A stretch of 64,000 nt of DNA from Eopsaltria australis (Eukaryota > Chordata > Aves > Passeriformes > Petroicidae): NCBI GenBank assembly GCA_034509425.1, contig JAVTVJ010000023.1:1-64000 (forward strand), read 5' to 3'. The number at the start of each line of letters is the position of its first letter. The first letter of the stretch is position 1. Made by a program: the position numbers and the translations under genes. Shown here one piece after another: positions 12,001-22,000 of this stretch. Under the pieces are notes generated by a model that was not told the origin of the DNA, made no database searches, and saw only the letters and a list, made by a program, of their open reading frames with translations.

Positions 12001-14954
12001 GGTCACTCACTGGTTCAGCCGGAGATCGAGGGTGAAGGCTGAGCCGAAGGCACGCACCATGAAGCTCACCTGCGCCAAGTGCAGCCCCTGCAGGACAGCC
12101 AGAGCCGTCAGCCCCCCCCCCCAAAAATTCATAACTAAAATAATAATTAAAACCCCAACCCAAATACGCAGTCTGTGAACATGCACTCTTTTTTTTTTTT
12201 TTTTTTTTTTTTTTTACTGGAAAATTCAGCATAAAGGAAAACCGCTTTTTTTTTTCTTAAACCCATCACCCCCGGAACACTGGGATGGCACCTGCCTCTC
12301 ATCGCCCCCTCTGCGGGTGCCGTGCTGGGGTGGGGGTGCCGGAGGGTCCCCCCGGCGCTGGGCCCAGCCCGGCCGCGGCAGCAGAGCCGCCGCTTCTCCC
12401 GCCCTGCGGCGCCGCCGCTCCTGACCTAATTCCTGCCGCCGGCAGCGGCAGCGGGAGCCGAGCGCTGCGGCGCGGCCTCAGACCCGGCAAACTCGGCGCA
12501 CGGGTGAGAGCCCGGCACCGCCTGCAGGTCCCTCCTGTGCTTCACACGGGGAAACGGCAGAATAGCCAAACCCATCCTGGCGTGCCCTGTCCCCTCGCTG
12601 GGAACCCAGCGCAGCTCGGGATGAGGGCACAGGGATGAGGAGCCGTCTGTCAGCACGGGGAGGGGATGTCCCGGGCCACGACCGCATCCCTGGGGTCCGG
12701 CATCACGACCGGAGAGGGCTCTGCCCCGGGACCCAGCCCCGAATTGCCCAGGATCTCCGCTGCTCCCTCCCGCCGCGACAACCCTGGCTTAACACCTCCC
12801 TGGCCCCCCGCCAGCGCGGCGGCTGCCGGCGCTTCCTGGCGTCCGGCGGTTTCACTCGACGCCGGGTGTAAATCACCTCTGCGGCGGGAGTAGCTCCTCA
12901 TCTCGCCTTTTTCCGGCGCGGACGGGGATCGATGGGCGCCGGCCACCGCGGCTGTTAGCACCGCAACTCCCCCGTGCCGGATGGGGCGCGTGTGCTGCTC
13001 CCCGAAACGCCGGGAGAGCCAGAGATGGGGGGAAGGTCACTGCCCAGTGCCCGAGCCTGGGGTGGGACATGGGGAGCCGCTCCCACGAGGCCCGGATCCG
13101 TCCTTGCCGGACCCACGAGGCTGTTCCTGTGGGAGCCCTGCCTGCTCCCGTTTTATCCCTCCCAACGCCCGCGCGCCACTGGTTCCCAGATTTAATGGGA
13201 TTTCGCGGCACAATTCAGTGTCCCTCTGGGGAGGATGGCAGCGGGATGGTCTCTGGGGGACGAGGGCTCCAGTTCGGGATGCCGGCATCCGCGCACACGC
13301 TGGGGTGTGGCTGGACCAGTGACGGCGGCTGCCTGGGGACCTGGACCTGCCACCTGCCAGGGACCCCGCAAAGGGAGCGGCTTGGGGGGCTGTCGTTCAC
13401 TTACGGGTCCTCCGCCTCCTCCTCCTCCGGGCTCATTCCTGACCCTGGTGTCCAACTGATGCTTTGGGACTTCTCCGCCCGAGCTCTGCCCCACCAGCCT
13501 GCTGGGGTGGGTGATTTGGGAGACCACCCGCCCTTCCTGCCATGCGGCCCGCGGGAGCCTCCGCGGCAGCGCTCCGGCCTGCGCGGCAGGACCTGCGGGA
13601 GAGGGGAGCGGGTCGCGGCCACTCTGGGAGGTCTGGGGCCACGGGGGGGTGGGGAGGAGAAGGGATGGAGACACAGGGGCCTGGGGACATGGGGACGTGG
13701 GGGACTGGGGACAGGGAGGTGAGGACACGCAGGGATGGGAACACGAGGGGACAGAGTTGGTGAACATGCTCAGGAGGTGGCCCAGTTGTGGCACGGCATC
13801 CGGAAGGGGACACCCCTGTGCTGGATGGGATGCCAGGGAACGCGGAGGGTGGGTACAGGGATTGTCCCAGGGTGGACAGCTGGGGAACATCCAGATGCCC
13901 TGGAGTACCCAGCAGGGGACACCCAGCAAGCACGGGCTGGGAGGGGTGCCCAGGGGATGGGGGTGACGGCTAGGGGAATACAACTGGGAGGGGGAGCTCA
14001 GGAGGTCTCCGATACAGTGGCATGTCCTGGAGGGGACACACTGGGGACAAGGGTGGCTGATAAAGTGGTGGATCCCAGAGGGAGCATGCAGGGGAGAGGA
14101 GGGCTCAGAGATGCCATCACACCTGGAGGAAATGGGGGGGGAGGGGGGAGGGGGGGGTGGCAGCATATCCTGGAGGGGACATGCAGGGAAAAGGGGGGGC
14201 TGGAATGGGGACACATCTCAGAGGGGACACCCAGGGGACAGGGAGGACAGGGATGGGGACACCACCGAATGGGAGATGGAAGACTGGTATGGGGACACCC
14301 CCCTACGAAGGAACAACGAGGGGACAGCAGGACTGGTACAGGAACACCTTTGGAGGTGACAGCCAGGGGACACGGGGGGTTGCCGCCATGGGGACACATC
14401 CCAAGGGGACGTGGAGGGCTGCTACGAGGACATCTATGGGGACATGCAGGGAACGGGGGAGCCGAGATGGGGACACAACCTGAAGGGGACATAGGAGGCT
14501 TCTATGCGGCCACCTCCGGAGAGGGAAGACGGCGGGGGCTGCTGCGGGGACAGCGCGTTGGAGGGCGCGGGGCCGGAGCAGGTGCGGGGCCGGGGCCGGG
14601 TGGGGACGCGGGGCTGAGGGGCCGGTGCGGGGCCGGGGCAGGTGCGGGGCCGGGGCTGCGGGGTCGGGCAGGTGCGGGGGGATCGCGGGCCCGGCCCCTC
14701 CCGGGGCTCTGCGGGGCGGCGCTGCGGAAAAATGTGTCGATGCAGCGAAAAAGCCGCAGCGGCGGCGGCGGGGCCGGAATCGGAGCGGGGCGATGCGGGG
14801 CCGGGAGCGGGGCCGGGAGCGCGGCGGGCGCGATGCGGGGCCGGGAGCGGGGCCGGTACCGGGGCCATGCCGGAGCGGGAGCGGGTCCGGACCTACCTGC
14901 CCGCGGGGCGAGCGAGAGCAGCGCGGCCAGCAGCCACCCCCGCAGCGGGCTCAT
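5455..14954 (-). CDS. ADAM11: ADAM11, catalytically inactive membrane ADAM (26 coding exons)
   Basis: Exons, 5' to 3': 14954-14897, 13592-13405, 12087-12011, 11675-11609, 11235-11150, 11074-11008, 10876-10828, 10731-10664, 10389-10315, 10228-10157, 9643-9477, 9402-9318, 9235-9145, 9041-8990, 8838-8739, 8483-8412, 8319-8227, 8119-8039, 7957-7907, 7334-7271, 7205-7106, 7029-6910, 6825-6657, 6582-6468, 6041-5951, 5500-5455. They total 2,304 nt, or 767 residues; the human protein is 769. Order: signal peptide, prodomain, RRRR furin-type site (about 216-219), metalloprotease-like domain, disintegrin, Cys-rich and EGF-like domains, one membrane helix, short tail. The zinc motif is replaced by [11 protein letters not shown], so no protease activity is expected. 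Family knowledge: ADAM11, ADAM22 and ADAM23 are neuronal surface proteins, with LGI binding shown best for ADAM22 and ADAM23. The start has a signal peptide and a good Kozak context. The disintegrin to EGF exons are closest to ADAM11, and synteny agrees. Confidence 0.95.
6085..6385. repeat. Three tandem ~101-bp units in ADAM11 intron 24
   Basis: The phrase 'aaacccagccat' recurs near 6,159, 6,260 and 6,361, each time preceded by a 'gggacacagcccca' segment. The units are imperfect. In the gene's sense orientation they are rich in TGTCCCC. Confidence 0.8.
6468..7334 (-). other. ADAM11: ADAM11 exons 20-24: Cys-rich and EGF-like domains
   Basis: Exons 20-23 carry [39 protein letters not shown] and the [18 protein letters not shown] block. 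The EGF-like module follows as [19 protein letters not shown], ending in DC. Introns here are very short: 74, 84, 76 and 65 bp. Exon 24 ends in GETERYKG just outside the membrane helix. Confidence 0.93.
7672..7810 (-). mobile_element. CR1 LINE fragment in ADAM11 intron 19
   Basis: It begins with 'cacagaatggtttgggttgg' and 'agggaccttaaaccccatcc', the reverse complement of the CR1 3' end, followed by the 'ccatgggcagggacacctcc' block. The copy is a short 3' stub in the same orientation as ADAM11. Confidence 0.9.
7907..8483 (-). other. ADAM11: ADAM11 exons 16-19: disintegrin domain
   Basis: The domain starts at [20 protein letters not shown]. It carries the [18 protein letters not shown] pattern and continues through [20 protein letters not shown]. 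All four exons are phase 0 at both ends. The cysteine spacing is typical of ADAM disintegrin modules. Confidence 0.93.
8739..10389 (-). other. ADAM11: ADAM11 exons 9-15: metalloprotease-like domain lacking the zinc site
   Basis: Conserved blocks include [28 protein letters not shown] and [16 protein letters not shown]. At the usual HExxHxxGxxH position the protein reads [12 protein letters not shown], so the zinc-binding histidines and the catalytic glutamate are missing. For exon 10 the acceptor at 10,229 is preferred over one nine bases downstream, because it restores the FLQ segment expected after DHQL. Confidence 0.9.
9675..10140. repeat. Degenerate GGGACAAAC/GGGATAAAC array filling ADAM11 intron 10
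   Basis: Short units of about 15-40 bp built around 'gggacaaa' or 'gggataaa', followed by 'ccc', repeat across nearly the whole intron between exons 11 and 10. The register drifts, so this is an old or loosely organised minisatellite. Confidence 0.8.
11515..11605. repeat. Short tandem array of 'gcatggtttggcaca' units in ADAM11 intron 4
   Basis: The last three units ('cagcatggtttggca') are almost perfect 20-mers, and earlier ones are diverged GCATGG variants. The array ends a few bases from the donor of exon 4 (11,609). Confidence 0.85.
12189..12215. repeat. T homopolymer (27 bp) in ADAM11 intron 2
   Basis: This is an uninterrupted run of T on the plus strand (poly-A in the transcript), with a shorter run near 12,246. 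It may mark an old retroposed insertion, but no element body is recognised. Confidence 0.85.
12290..13000. promoter_or_regulatory. CpG-dense block inside ADAM11 intron 2
   Basis: CpG density is high from about 12,290 to 12,970, with motifs such as 'gcggcgccgccgct' and 'ccggccgcggcag', well away from the exon 1 promoter block. It could be an internal promoter or simply GC-rich intron. No initiating exon was found. Confidence 0.4.
13640..14510. repeat. Long degenerate GGGGACA minisatellite in ADAM11 intron 1
   Basis: Units of roughly 55-65 bp contain 'ggggacac', 'cagggga' and 'tggggac' in irregular order for about 870 bp. G-runs near 14,145-14,160 and elsewhere could form quadruplexes on the plus strand. 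The reverse complement, which is the sense strand of ADAM11, is TGTCCCC-rich. Confidence 0.8.
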
Positions 14955-15360
14955 GGCTCCCTCATGCTCCGCCAGCGGCCGCGCCGGGCCCGCCGCGCCG
15001 GGGACCGTCACCGTCCCGTCCGGCCCCCCCGCCCCGGGCCGGGCCGGCAGCGCCGCCCCCGCCCCGCCCGCACGCGGCCCCGGGCCCGCCGGACCGGACC
15101 GGCACCGGCACCGGCAGCGCCGGCAGCGGCACCGGCAGCGCCGCCCCGGGCCCGCCCCGCCCCGCCCGGCCCCGCCGCCCCCGGTACCGGCCCCTTCCAC
15201 CCTCCCCGCCCCGGCTGCCGCAGCGCCGCTGGCACCCGCGGCACTGCACCACCGGAGCCCGGCTGGCATCACCCCCGGGCCGGCAGCACCCCCCGGCCGG
15301 TACCGGAGCTCCCGGTCGCACCACCCCCCCGTAATGGTACCGGAGCCCCGGGCCGGTACC
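14500..15360 (-). promoter_or_regulatory. ADAM11: CpG-island promoter of ADAM11
   Basis: Very high CpG density surrounds the ATG at 14,954 and extends about 400 bp upstream, including many GC-box-like 'ccccgcccc' motifs. No TATA box is apparent. The transcription start is not determinable from sequence alone. Confidence 0.65.
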
Positions 15361-15620
15361 GGGTACCCCGCACCAGCAGGGACTGGAGTGGAGCAGCCAG
15401 TGCCGGACCCCTCCCAACCAAGATCAGACTCCCCCCACACCCACCCAGGACAGAAACGCCAGGACAGGAACACCAGTATGAGAACTCCCTAATCAATACT
15501 GGACCTCCCGAGGTCTGGAACCCCGAGCCAGAATCAACCCCCCCTCAACCACTGCTGCCCTCCCCCCCAGCCACTGCAGGACCCCCCACACCAGCACCAG
15601 CCCCTCCAGCCAGTACCAAA

Positions 15621-15700
15621 TCCTCCCAACACCCGTACCAGGCTCCCCAGCCAGTACAAATCCTCCCAACACCCGTACCAGGCTCCCCAGCCAGTACACG
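15621..15700. repeat. 40-bp tandem duplication upstream of ADAM11
   Basis: The 40-bp unit beginning 'tcctcccaacacccgtacca' occurs back to back at 15,621 and 15,661, the second copy diverging only in its last two or three bases. A partial relative precedes it. It lies about 700 bp upstream of the ADAM11 start codon. Confidence 0.9.
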
Positions 15701-17261
15701 GCCTCCAGCTGGGATTGGAGACACTCAGCCTGTACCAATTTCCCCTCGGCTGGTACCGAGTCCCCAAGTCCTCAGCCCCCAGCTGGTTCCCAGCCAGTCC
15801 AGAGCCCCTACAGATTGTCCTGGAGCTTCCAACCAGTACCAGGGCCCACAGCATTATCAGAGCCCCCCAGCTGGGACTGAAACCCCCAAGCAGCACCACC
15901 CCTCCCAGCCTGAACAAAGCTGCTGACTGGTGCCAGTGCTGGTGTTGGCTGTGGGAGCCCAGCTCTGGATGGAGCTGGGGGTTCCAAGGGGATGGTGCTG
16001 AAACCAGGCAGTGCTGGTGCCAACAGCACTGGGGACATGGGGCGATTCTGGACAGTTCCCAGTGGGTGGGTGATGTCACCCAAGGGGTCCCCACCCTTAG
16101 GAAGCACCAGAACCAGGAGCCTCTCTCTGCTCTGATTTTGGGAGATGCTGCAAGGCTGTGTTCCCTCCTGGTGGTAATGGAACAATTTCAGGGACACAAA
16201 TCCCAGTAAATTCCTGTTTGTTGCAGTGGGAGCGGGGAGAGCAGCATGAAGGGTGACACAGCTTGGGGGGGAGGCAGCACAGCCACAGGCACCCCTAGGA
16301 GGGGCACAGAGCCTCCAGCCCCAGGTGATGGATGCACCAACCATCACAGAGGGGACTGCTCCCTCAGGACTGAGGGTGGGACCTGGACACCACCAGCCCC
16401 AGCTCTTCTTGCTGGAGGCGCCCAGGGCCATCCTTGGGCAGGTGCTCACGCTCCCCGTGGAGGACAATGGGCAACCTCTGTCTGTGTTTGACCAGGGACA
16501 GGGGCTCAGCTGAGCCACCACGTGCTCCGGAGTGGGGAGGATGCAGTGGCCCCAGCTCATCCCAGAGGCCAGCTGTCCTGGCAAGGTCCTGGAGCTCCCC
16601 CAAAAAAGCAAGTTAGGGGTCCTGAACCCTAAGTTCACATCCCTCACGCTTTTCCAGGACAACCTTTTTGGCCCATTTTTTGTCACCATTCCAACAAGTC
16701 CCTCTGCAGTTCAGCCCATAACCCCCAGCGCTGGCAGAGCCGCCAGGAATCAAAACCTGAGGGGCAGCTGCATCTCAGCCTGGTCTGAGCAGAGAATGTG
16801 CTGAGGGTCATGCTGAGACTGGGGGGCTCAAAGCCCCCCCAGACCGTGTGATGAGGTCTGGCACTCACACACAGGGACATCTCCCACGGAGGCTCTGGGG
16901 GCTGCACAGGAACAGGCTCCAGGCAGCCCCTTCTCAGGCACACTCAGGGGATTCCCAGCTGGCAAATGCTCCTTTAGAGGCAGATCAGCCTGGATCAGCC
17001 CCCACCTCCCTCCCTGACAGCATGGGGCAGGCAGGGCTTCCAAACGGGCCTGCTGCGCTCTGACCCTCCTCTTCCTCCACGCAATGAGGGGAGGAACTGC
17101 AGCATCAGCTGCAGCAGGGCTGATCCAGCACCTGCTTGGCTCCTCAGGAGCTCTGAGGATGCCAGCCTGATGGGGACAGTCCCTCCCAGTGCCCTCCTGG
17201 TGGTCCTCAACACCACAGGGACAAAGGAGTGCTCAGCCAGGGTGGATCTACACCAGGTACC

Positions 17262-17361
17262 AGTTGTTCTAGTGGAAGGTGTCCCTGCCCTGGGCAGGGG
17301 GTTGGAACTGTATGATCTTTGAGGTCCCTTCCAATTCACACCATTCCAAGATTCTGTATTT
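17262..17361 (+). mobile_element. CR1 LINE 3' stub
   Basis: It contains 'ctagtggaaggtgtccctgc' and ends in a 'gaggtcccttccaa...ccattcc...attctgt' tail, the CR1 3' terminus in plus orientation. Confidence 0.88.
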
Positions 17362-18589
17362 CCAGCCAGAACCTCTGATCCAAGGCCTACAGGGTCCCCA
17401 ATGGGCCATGAAGCAGCTGCTTCAGTTCCCCAGACCAGGGACCCCACAGTGTCAGTCACTGGTCAGCATGAGGAGGGGGCAGGTGGCACTTGGGGGTCCC
17501 TCTCCCCTCCCTGGAAGGGCCAGGCTTGGTGAAAGACAGCTGCTGTCCCCCACTGCTGATCTCCCACGTCAGCTCACTACCATGAGGTGTCCCAGTCTCC
17601 ACAGGGATCCCTCTGGAGCTCTGGTCACACAGGCCCAGGGGCTGGAGGGGCCATTCCTGTGTCCCCAGGGCACCCTCTTTGCTGTCTGAGGGGCACAGAG
17701 CTGGTCACTTCCTCCAGGAAGCCAAGCACACCAGGTGAGGGGCTGGTTGGTGCTCCAAGCACCTCTCCCTCTATGCCAGGATCACATTCCTGCTGGGATA
17801 TCTTCATGGCACAGCCCAGAGGGTTCAGCTCCTGCCCTGCAGTTTTGATCAGCCCTTCATTACAGGGGCTGCAGCAGGTAAAGAACTGGAGTTTGGCTGT
17901 TCCACTGGAAAAGGATTTAGTTCAGGAGGAACCACTTGTGTGTCCCAAGTCCCTGCTCCCACTCCATAATCTCACTTCAATCCTTCCCTTTGAGCCTGGT
18001 GTGAAGGGGGGAGCATTGTCCTTCACTCAAGGATTGAACATCTCCAAGGACAGACAGACCCCACAGCTCTGGGTGCCTGGCCTGGGGCTGTCCCACCCTC
18101 CTGGGCACTGAGCCTTTTGCCAACCTGCACCTGGAAGCAGGTTGGCACCTGGCACCACAGAAGGCTCCCTTCTTGGAGCTTTCTGCTTGGAACTGCCCTT
18201 CAAGAAGCCTCAGGCAGCTTTTAGGCACTCCAGAACATCCTCTTAGCCAACCCAGTCCATTGCTGACTTCCATCCTTTGCCCCCATGCCCAGGAGAGGTC
18301 AATGGCTTCTACCAACTGCTCTCCAGTTTCTCCACACCTCTCCTTGCTGGGCACCACCCCTGCACTGGGCACGATGGCTTCCCAGAGCCTGCTGCCCACA
18401 CTCCTCTGGCAAACCATGGATGGGGTGATGGTCTGGGGCTGGACAAACAGCTGTGCCCCCCTTATCATGGTGCCCATCACCCACAGGCCCCTTCCAGCAA
18501 AGCTTCCTCCACCCAGCTCCTACTGCTCTGCTCCTGCCCCCAGACGCATTGCATCCACAGTAAGGCAGAGCAGGATCTCATCCCTCCAT

Positions 18590-18595
18590 TTTATT
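18590..18595 (-). terminator. DBF4B: DBF4B poly(A) signal AATAAA
   Basis: The plus-strand tttatt lies about 490 bp beyond the DBF4B stop codon and reads AATAAA on the minus strand. It implies a 3' UTR of about 0.5 kb ending near 18,570. Confidence 0.7.
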
Positions 18596-19080
18596 TCAAA
18601 GCTTAAAATTTTGTAAAAAACTCCAAACAAGTTAAAAGCACTTGAAAATACTCAAAGACAACCCCCAGACCACATGAGGAGCACAAAGCTCATGCCCATG
18701 ACCCTCCCCTCCAAAGTCTTTGCAGCTCTGGGGACCACGTGAGAGGAAGAACAGCCCTTGCTCTCCCTCTGGAAGGGCAAAGAGCACATTCCTGCTGCAG
18801 AGACACTTCCAGAGGCACCACCATGTCAGTGGCCAGTGAGGACTTAGAGGAAGCTGCTGGCTGTAGACGTGGCCAGCAGAGAGGAGGGACGATCCCAGCC
18901 CCAGTCACAGCCAAGGACAGTGAAGCCACTGCAGCCCCATCAATTCCCAACGGGAGAGCTGCCCAGGCTGCTGGCCTGGTCCTCACTCCTGATGTGTCTC
19001 CTGGTCCTGACATGAAGGGTGCCTTGGTAAATCCCTTCCCAGCTCCCACCAAGGGTCCAGAGAGCAGCCTGGAGGTGGTT

Positions 19081-22000
19081 TTAGCTGCCAAACAATGTCC
19101 CAAACATGGGGAAAGAGGCTCCTCTGGTCTCTGTGCAGCAGTTCCTGCAGTTGTTGTCCCCTGGGCCTGCCCAGGCCAGCTCTGACTCCCTCAGCACGGA
19201 GCAGAGCTGGGACTCGTAGCCGCTGTCCCTCACGCTGCCGTGTGTCTGCTGGAGCAAATCCCTGTCCACAGCCGGGATCCTGCAGCCCTGGACACCCGTG
19301 AGGCTGGGGAGCAGCTGCACATCCCAGTCTGACTCCGAGGAGCTCCTGCTGGAGCTGTGAGCAGCCTCTGGGCTCTGGGGAGCAGGTGGGAGGAGGCCAG
19401 GGCTGGGTGCCCGCTCTGTGCCCTGCCTGGGGACAGCGGCAGCTCCAGGGGCTGTTTCCTCTGCTGCCCTGACACAGAGTGAGCAGCAACATCTGGCTTC
19501 AGCCACAGGAAGTGTGGGAGAGGGCAGGCAGCCAGCAGGGCAGCTGGTCCTGCTTGCTGTGCTCTCCACATCAGGCCTGCTCCCATTCCTGGGAGTGTTG
19601 TCACTGTCCCCTCTGAGCTGCTTCCCTTGGGATCTCTCCCTGCTCCAGCCACACTCGCTGACAGTGCTGGCTGCAGCTGCCTCCCCAGGATTAAAACCTG
19701 CAGCCCCAGCTCCTGGGGATCCCAGCTGGGATACAGGGTCCCCAGGGCTCCCACACAGGCACAGCTCCAAAGCAAGGGAGCTGTGAGGTCTGTTGGAGAG
19801 CTCTGTGCCCAGGGGCAGGTCTGGCTCAGACACCTGCCCTGCACCCTGTACCCCCACCCCACCACCCACCGGCTCCATCTGCCCATCCACAGGGGAGAGG
19901 CCAAAACCCAGCTCCAGCCTGGGCCTCTTTCCCACCAGGGAGCTCTGTCTGGAGCACAGCCGGCGCTTCCTGGAGGCAGGCAGTGCTTGGGGAGGGGGGC
20001 TGACAGACCCAGGCTGTGTGTGAGGTTCAGATGAAGAAGCCATTGCCTCTCTGACAGGAGTGGGCGCTGCACAGGGCCCCCAGCCCAGCCCAGGAGCCAA
20101 GCCTAAAGCTGAAGCCCCCAGCCCAGCCTCCCCCACAGTGCCATGCGCACAGACCCCTCTGCTGAGTGCTGCTCCCCCAGGCAGCCCCAGGGAGCCATGC
20201 TCTGACAACCTCCCTCCTCCTCTGGGATCTCTGACCCTGTCCCTGAGCAGGGAAGGGGAACATCCTTTGGTCTTCAAGCCATGATCCAGCTCTGTATCCA
20301 TTACCAGTTCCACAGCACCCTGCTCAGGCTGCTCCCCTTCCTTTCCCAGCTCTGCTGGCAGCAGCTTGATTCTTCCAGTGCTGTGTGCTTGAGGTACTAC
20401 ATGTTCATCTGCCAGGCAGGACCAGGGCACCCTGAGAGGAACCATCAGTTAATGCTCACTCAGCCCCAGCAACATCCTCCCTAGGGAGACAAGGCCTCTC
20501 CTGCAGTGCAGGATGTTTGCAGCCCTTGCTCAGGAGTGGGGAAGGAAATTTAGCCTGATGAGGCTCAGAATGACTCTGCTGCTGGCAGGGATGGGCAGCA
20601 CAAGGGATCTCAGCCTCTTCACCCCAGTGTCCAGGCACAGGGGGGCTACAGAGCAGCAGGGTTTGAGTCAGACACCAGGACAGAAGAGGTGGGCTCAGCT
20701 ACACTTTCTAGAGTAGGAGGCACTAGGAGTCCATGGGGGGTTCCCTGAAGGAGAAGACCCATGGAAATGCAGGAACATCTCCCATGGTTTGTCTAAGCTC
20801 TGCCTGGCAGGTGCCAAGTAGGTCCTGCTGCAGCCTCTGATTCTGTGGCACAGGGACCCCATTCCATGAATGTGCTGTGCAGCCCTGCTGCCTTTGGGCT
20901 CCAGGAGTTCCCAGATTCCCAGACTTACTTGGCTGAGCACTCCACAAAGCTGTTGGTGAGCTGGGAGATGACACGATCCACAGCCATGTACTGGGAGCTG
21001 TCCTGGGCAAACCGCTGGTGCTGGGGGCTCTGGAGATGCTGGAAGGTGGCAGAGGCCCTTTAACAACACTTAAAGCTTTGCCAGCAGGGGAATTTGCAGT
21101 AACAGGCATTTCCCACAGCCCAAAAGACCAGAGGGCAAAGGAACAGAGCCAATGTCTCTGGCTGGAACACAGAGAGTGTCCTGTTCCCCTCCTGCCAATG
21201 AGGAGGCTGTGTCTGGATCCAAGAGCAGCCCACAGCCCCCCCAGCAGCAGGAAATAGACTGCACCACCACTGTCTGGCACTGACAGCTGGGCTCTGAAAG
21301 CCCCCTTGCTTGGCACCTTCCAGGAGATAAAAAGCCTCCTCCCACCTTTTCAATCTGCCTGTGCCCCATGGCTGCTGTGGAACAGGCTCTTCACCTCATG
21401 GATCAGGTAACAGAATGATCCTTGAGGCTCTCCCAGGCTGAGACAGGAGCATGTTGTGCTCCAGCCTTCCAACCCTCTGTGCTCTGACCCGCTGCTCTGG
21501 GCACAGACACACCACGTCCCCATCTCAGAGGCAGATCCTGCAGGACACAGCAATTCCTCCCGAAGGAGTTAGTGCTATGGCATGATAGAATAGGGCATGA
21601 CATGACTAATGAAGCCTCTGAGTGCCCCCCATAACTCTTGCAAGGAACCAGGTCCCAGGGGAACCTTTACCTTCTGCAGCTCTTCAAAGGTCTCTTGGCA
21701 GCACTCACAAAAGCCCCTCCTTCTCCTGGGCACGGTGACAGGTGTGGAGTGGGGGCTCTTTCCCCCAGCACTGTGCAGGGCACAGCCTTCAGCACCCCTG
21801 CAAGGGACAGCACAGGGGTCACCCTGCCTGGCAGCACCAGCAGGACCAGACCCAGGACAGAGCTCCTCGTGCCCACATCCAAAGGCAGGTGGTTCCCCAA
21901 TCCCAGGAACCAACAGTGAGCAGGAGCAGGGTTAAACACTTGCACAGAAGGAGCTACAGCCTACCTGGCTTGGCAGGAATTGGAGAGGCTTTTCAGAGGC

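Larger units (their letters stand above)
10664..14954 (-). other. ADAM11: ADAM11 exons 1-8: signal peptide and prodomain
   Basis: Exon 1 encodes a 19-residue start with a hydrophobic core ([10 protein letters not shown]). Exon 2 (62 codons) holds the low-complexity linker ending in a run of seven glycines, and was placed by the acceptor at 13,593 preceded by a long pyrimidine tract. Exons 3-7 carry the prodomain, including a GxxCYYQG block. Exon 8 ends in KLRRRRQ, the expected furin cleavage region, directly before the metalloprotease-like domain. All phases chain without a gap. Confidence 0.85.
15361..18570. other. Intergenic region between ADAM11 promoter and DBF4B 3' end
   Basis: The first 550 bp are C-rich and contain a perfect 40-bp tandem duplication. 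The rest is unremarkable single-copy-looking DNA with one CR1 stub at about 17,262-17,361. No exon with both splice signals and protein similarity was found. Confidence 0.6.

Noticed and set aside
14625..15926. 433-codon plus-strand open frame over the ADAM11 promoter
   Set aside because: It lies in CpG-island sequence antisense to exon 1, with Arg/Pro/Gly composition expected from GC-rich DNA. It has no domain pattern, and competing open frames occur on both strands.
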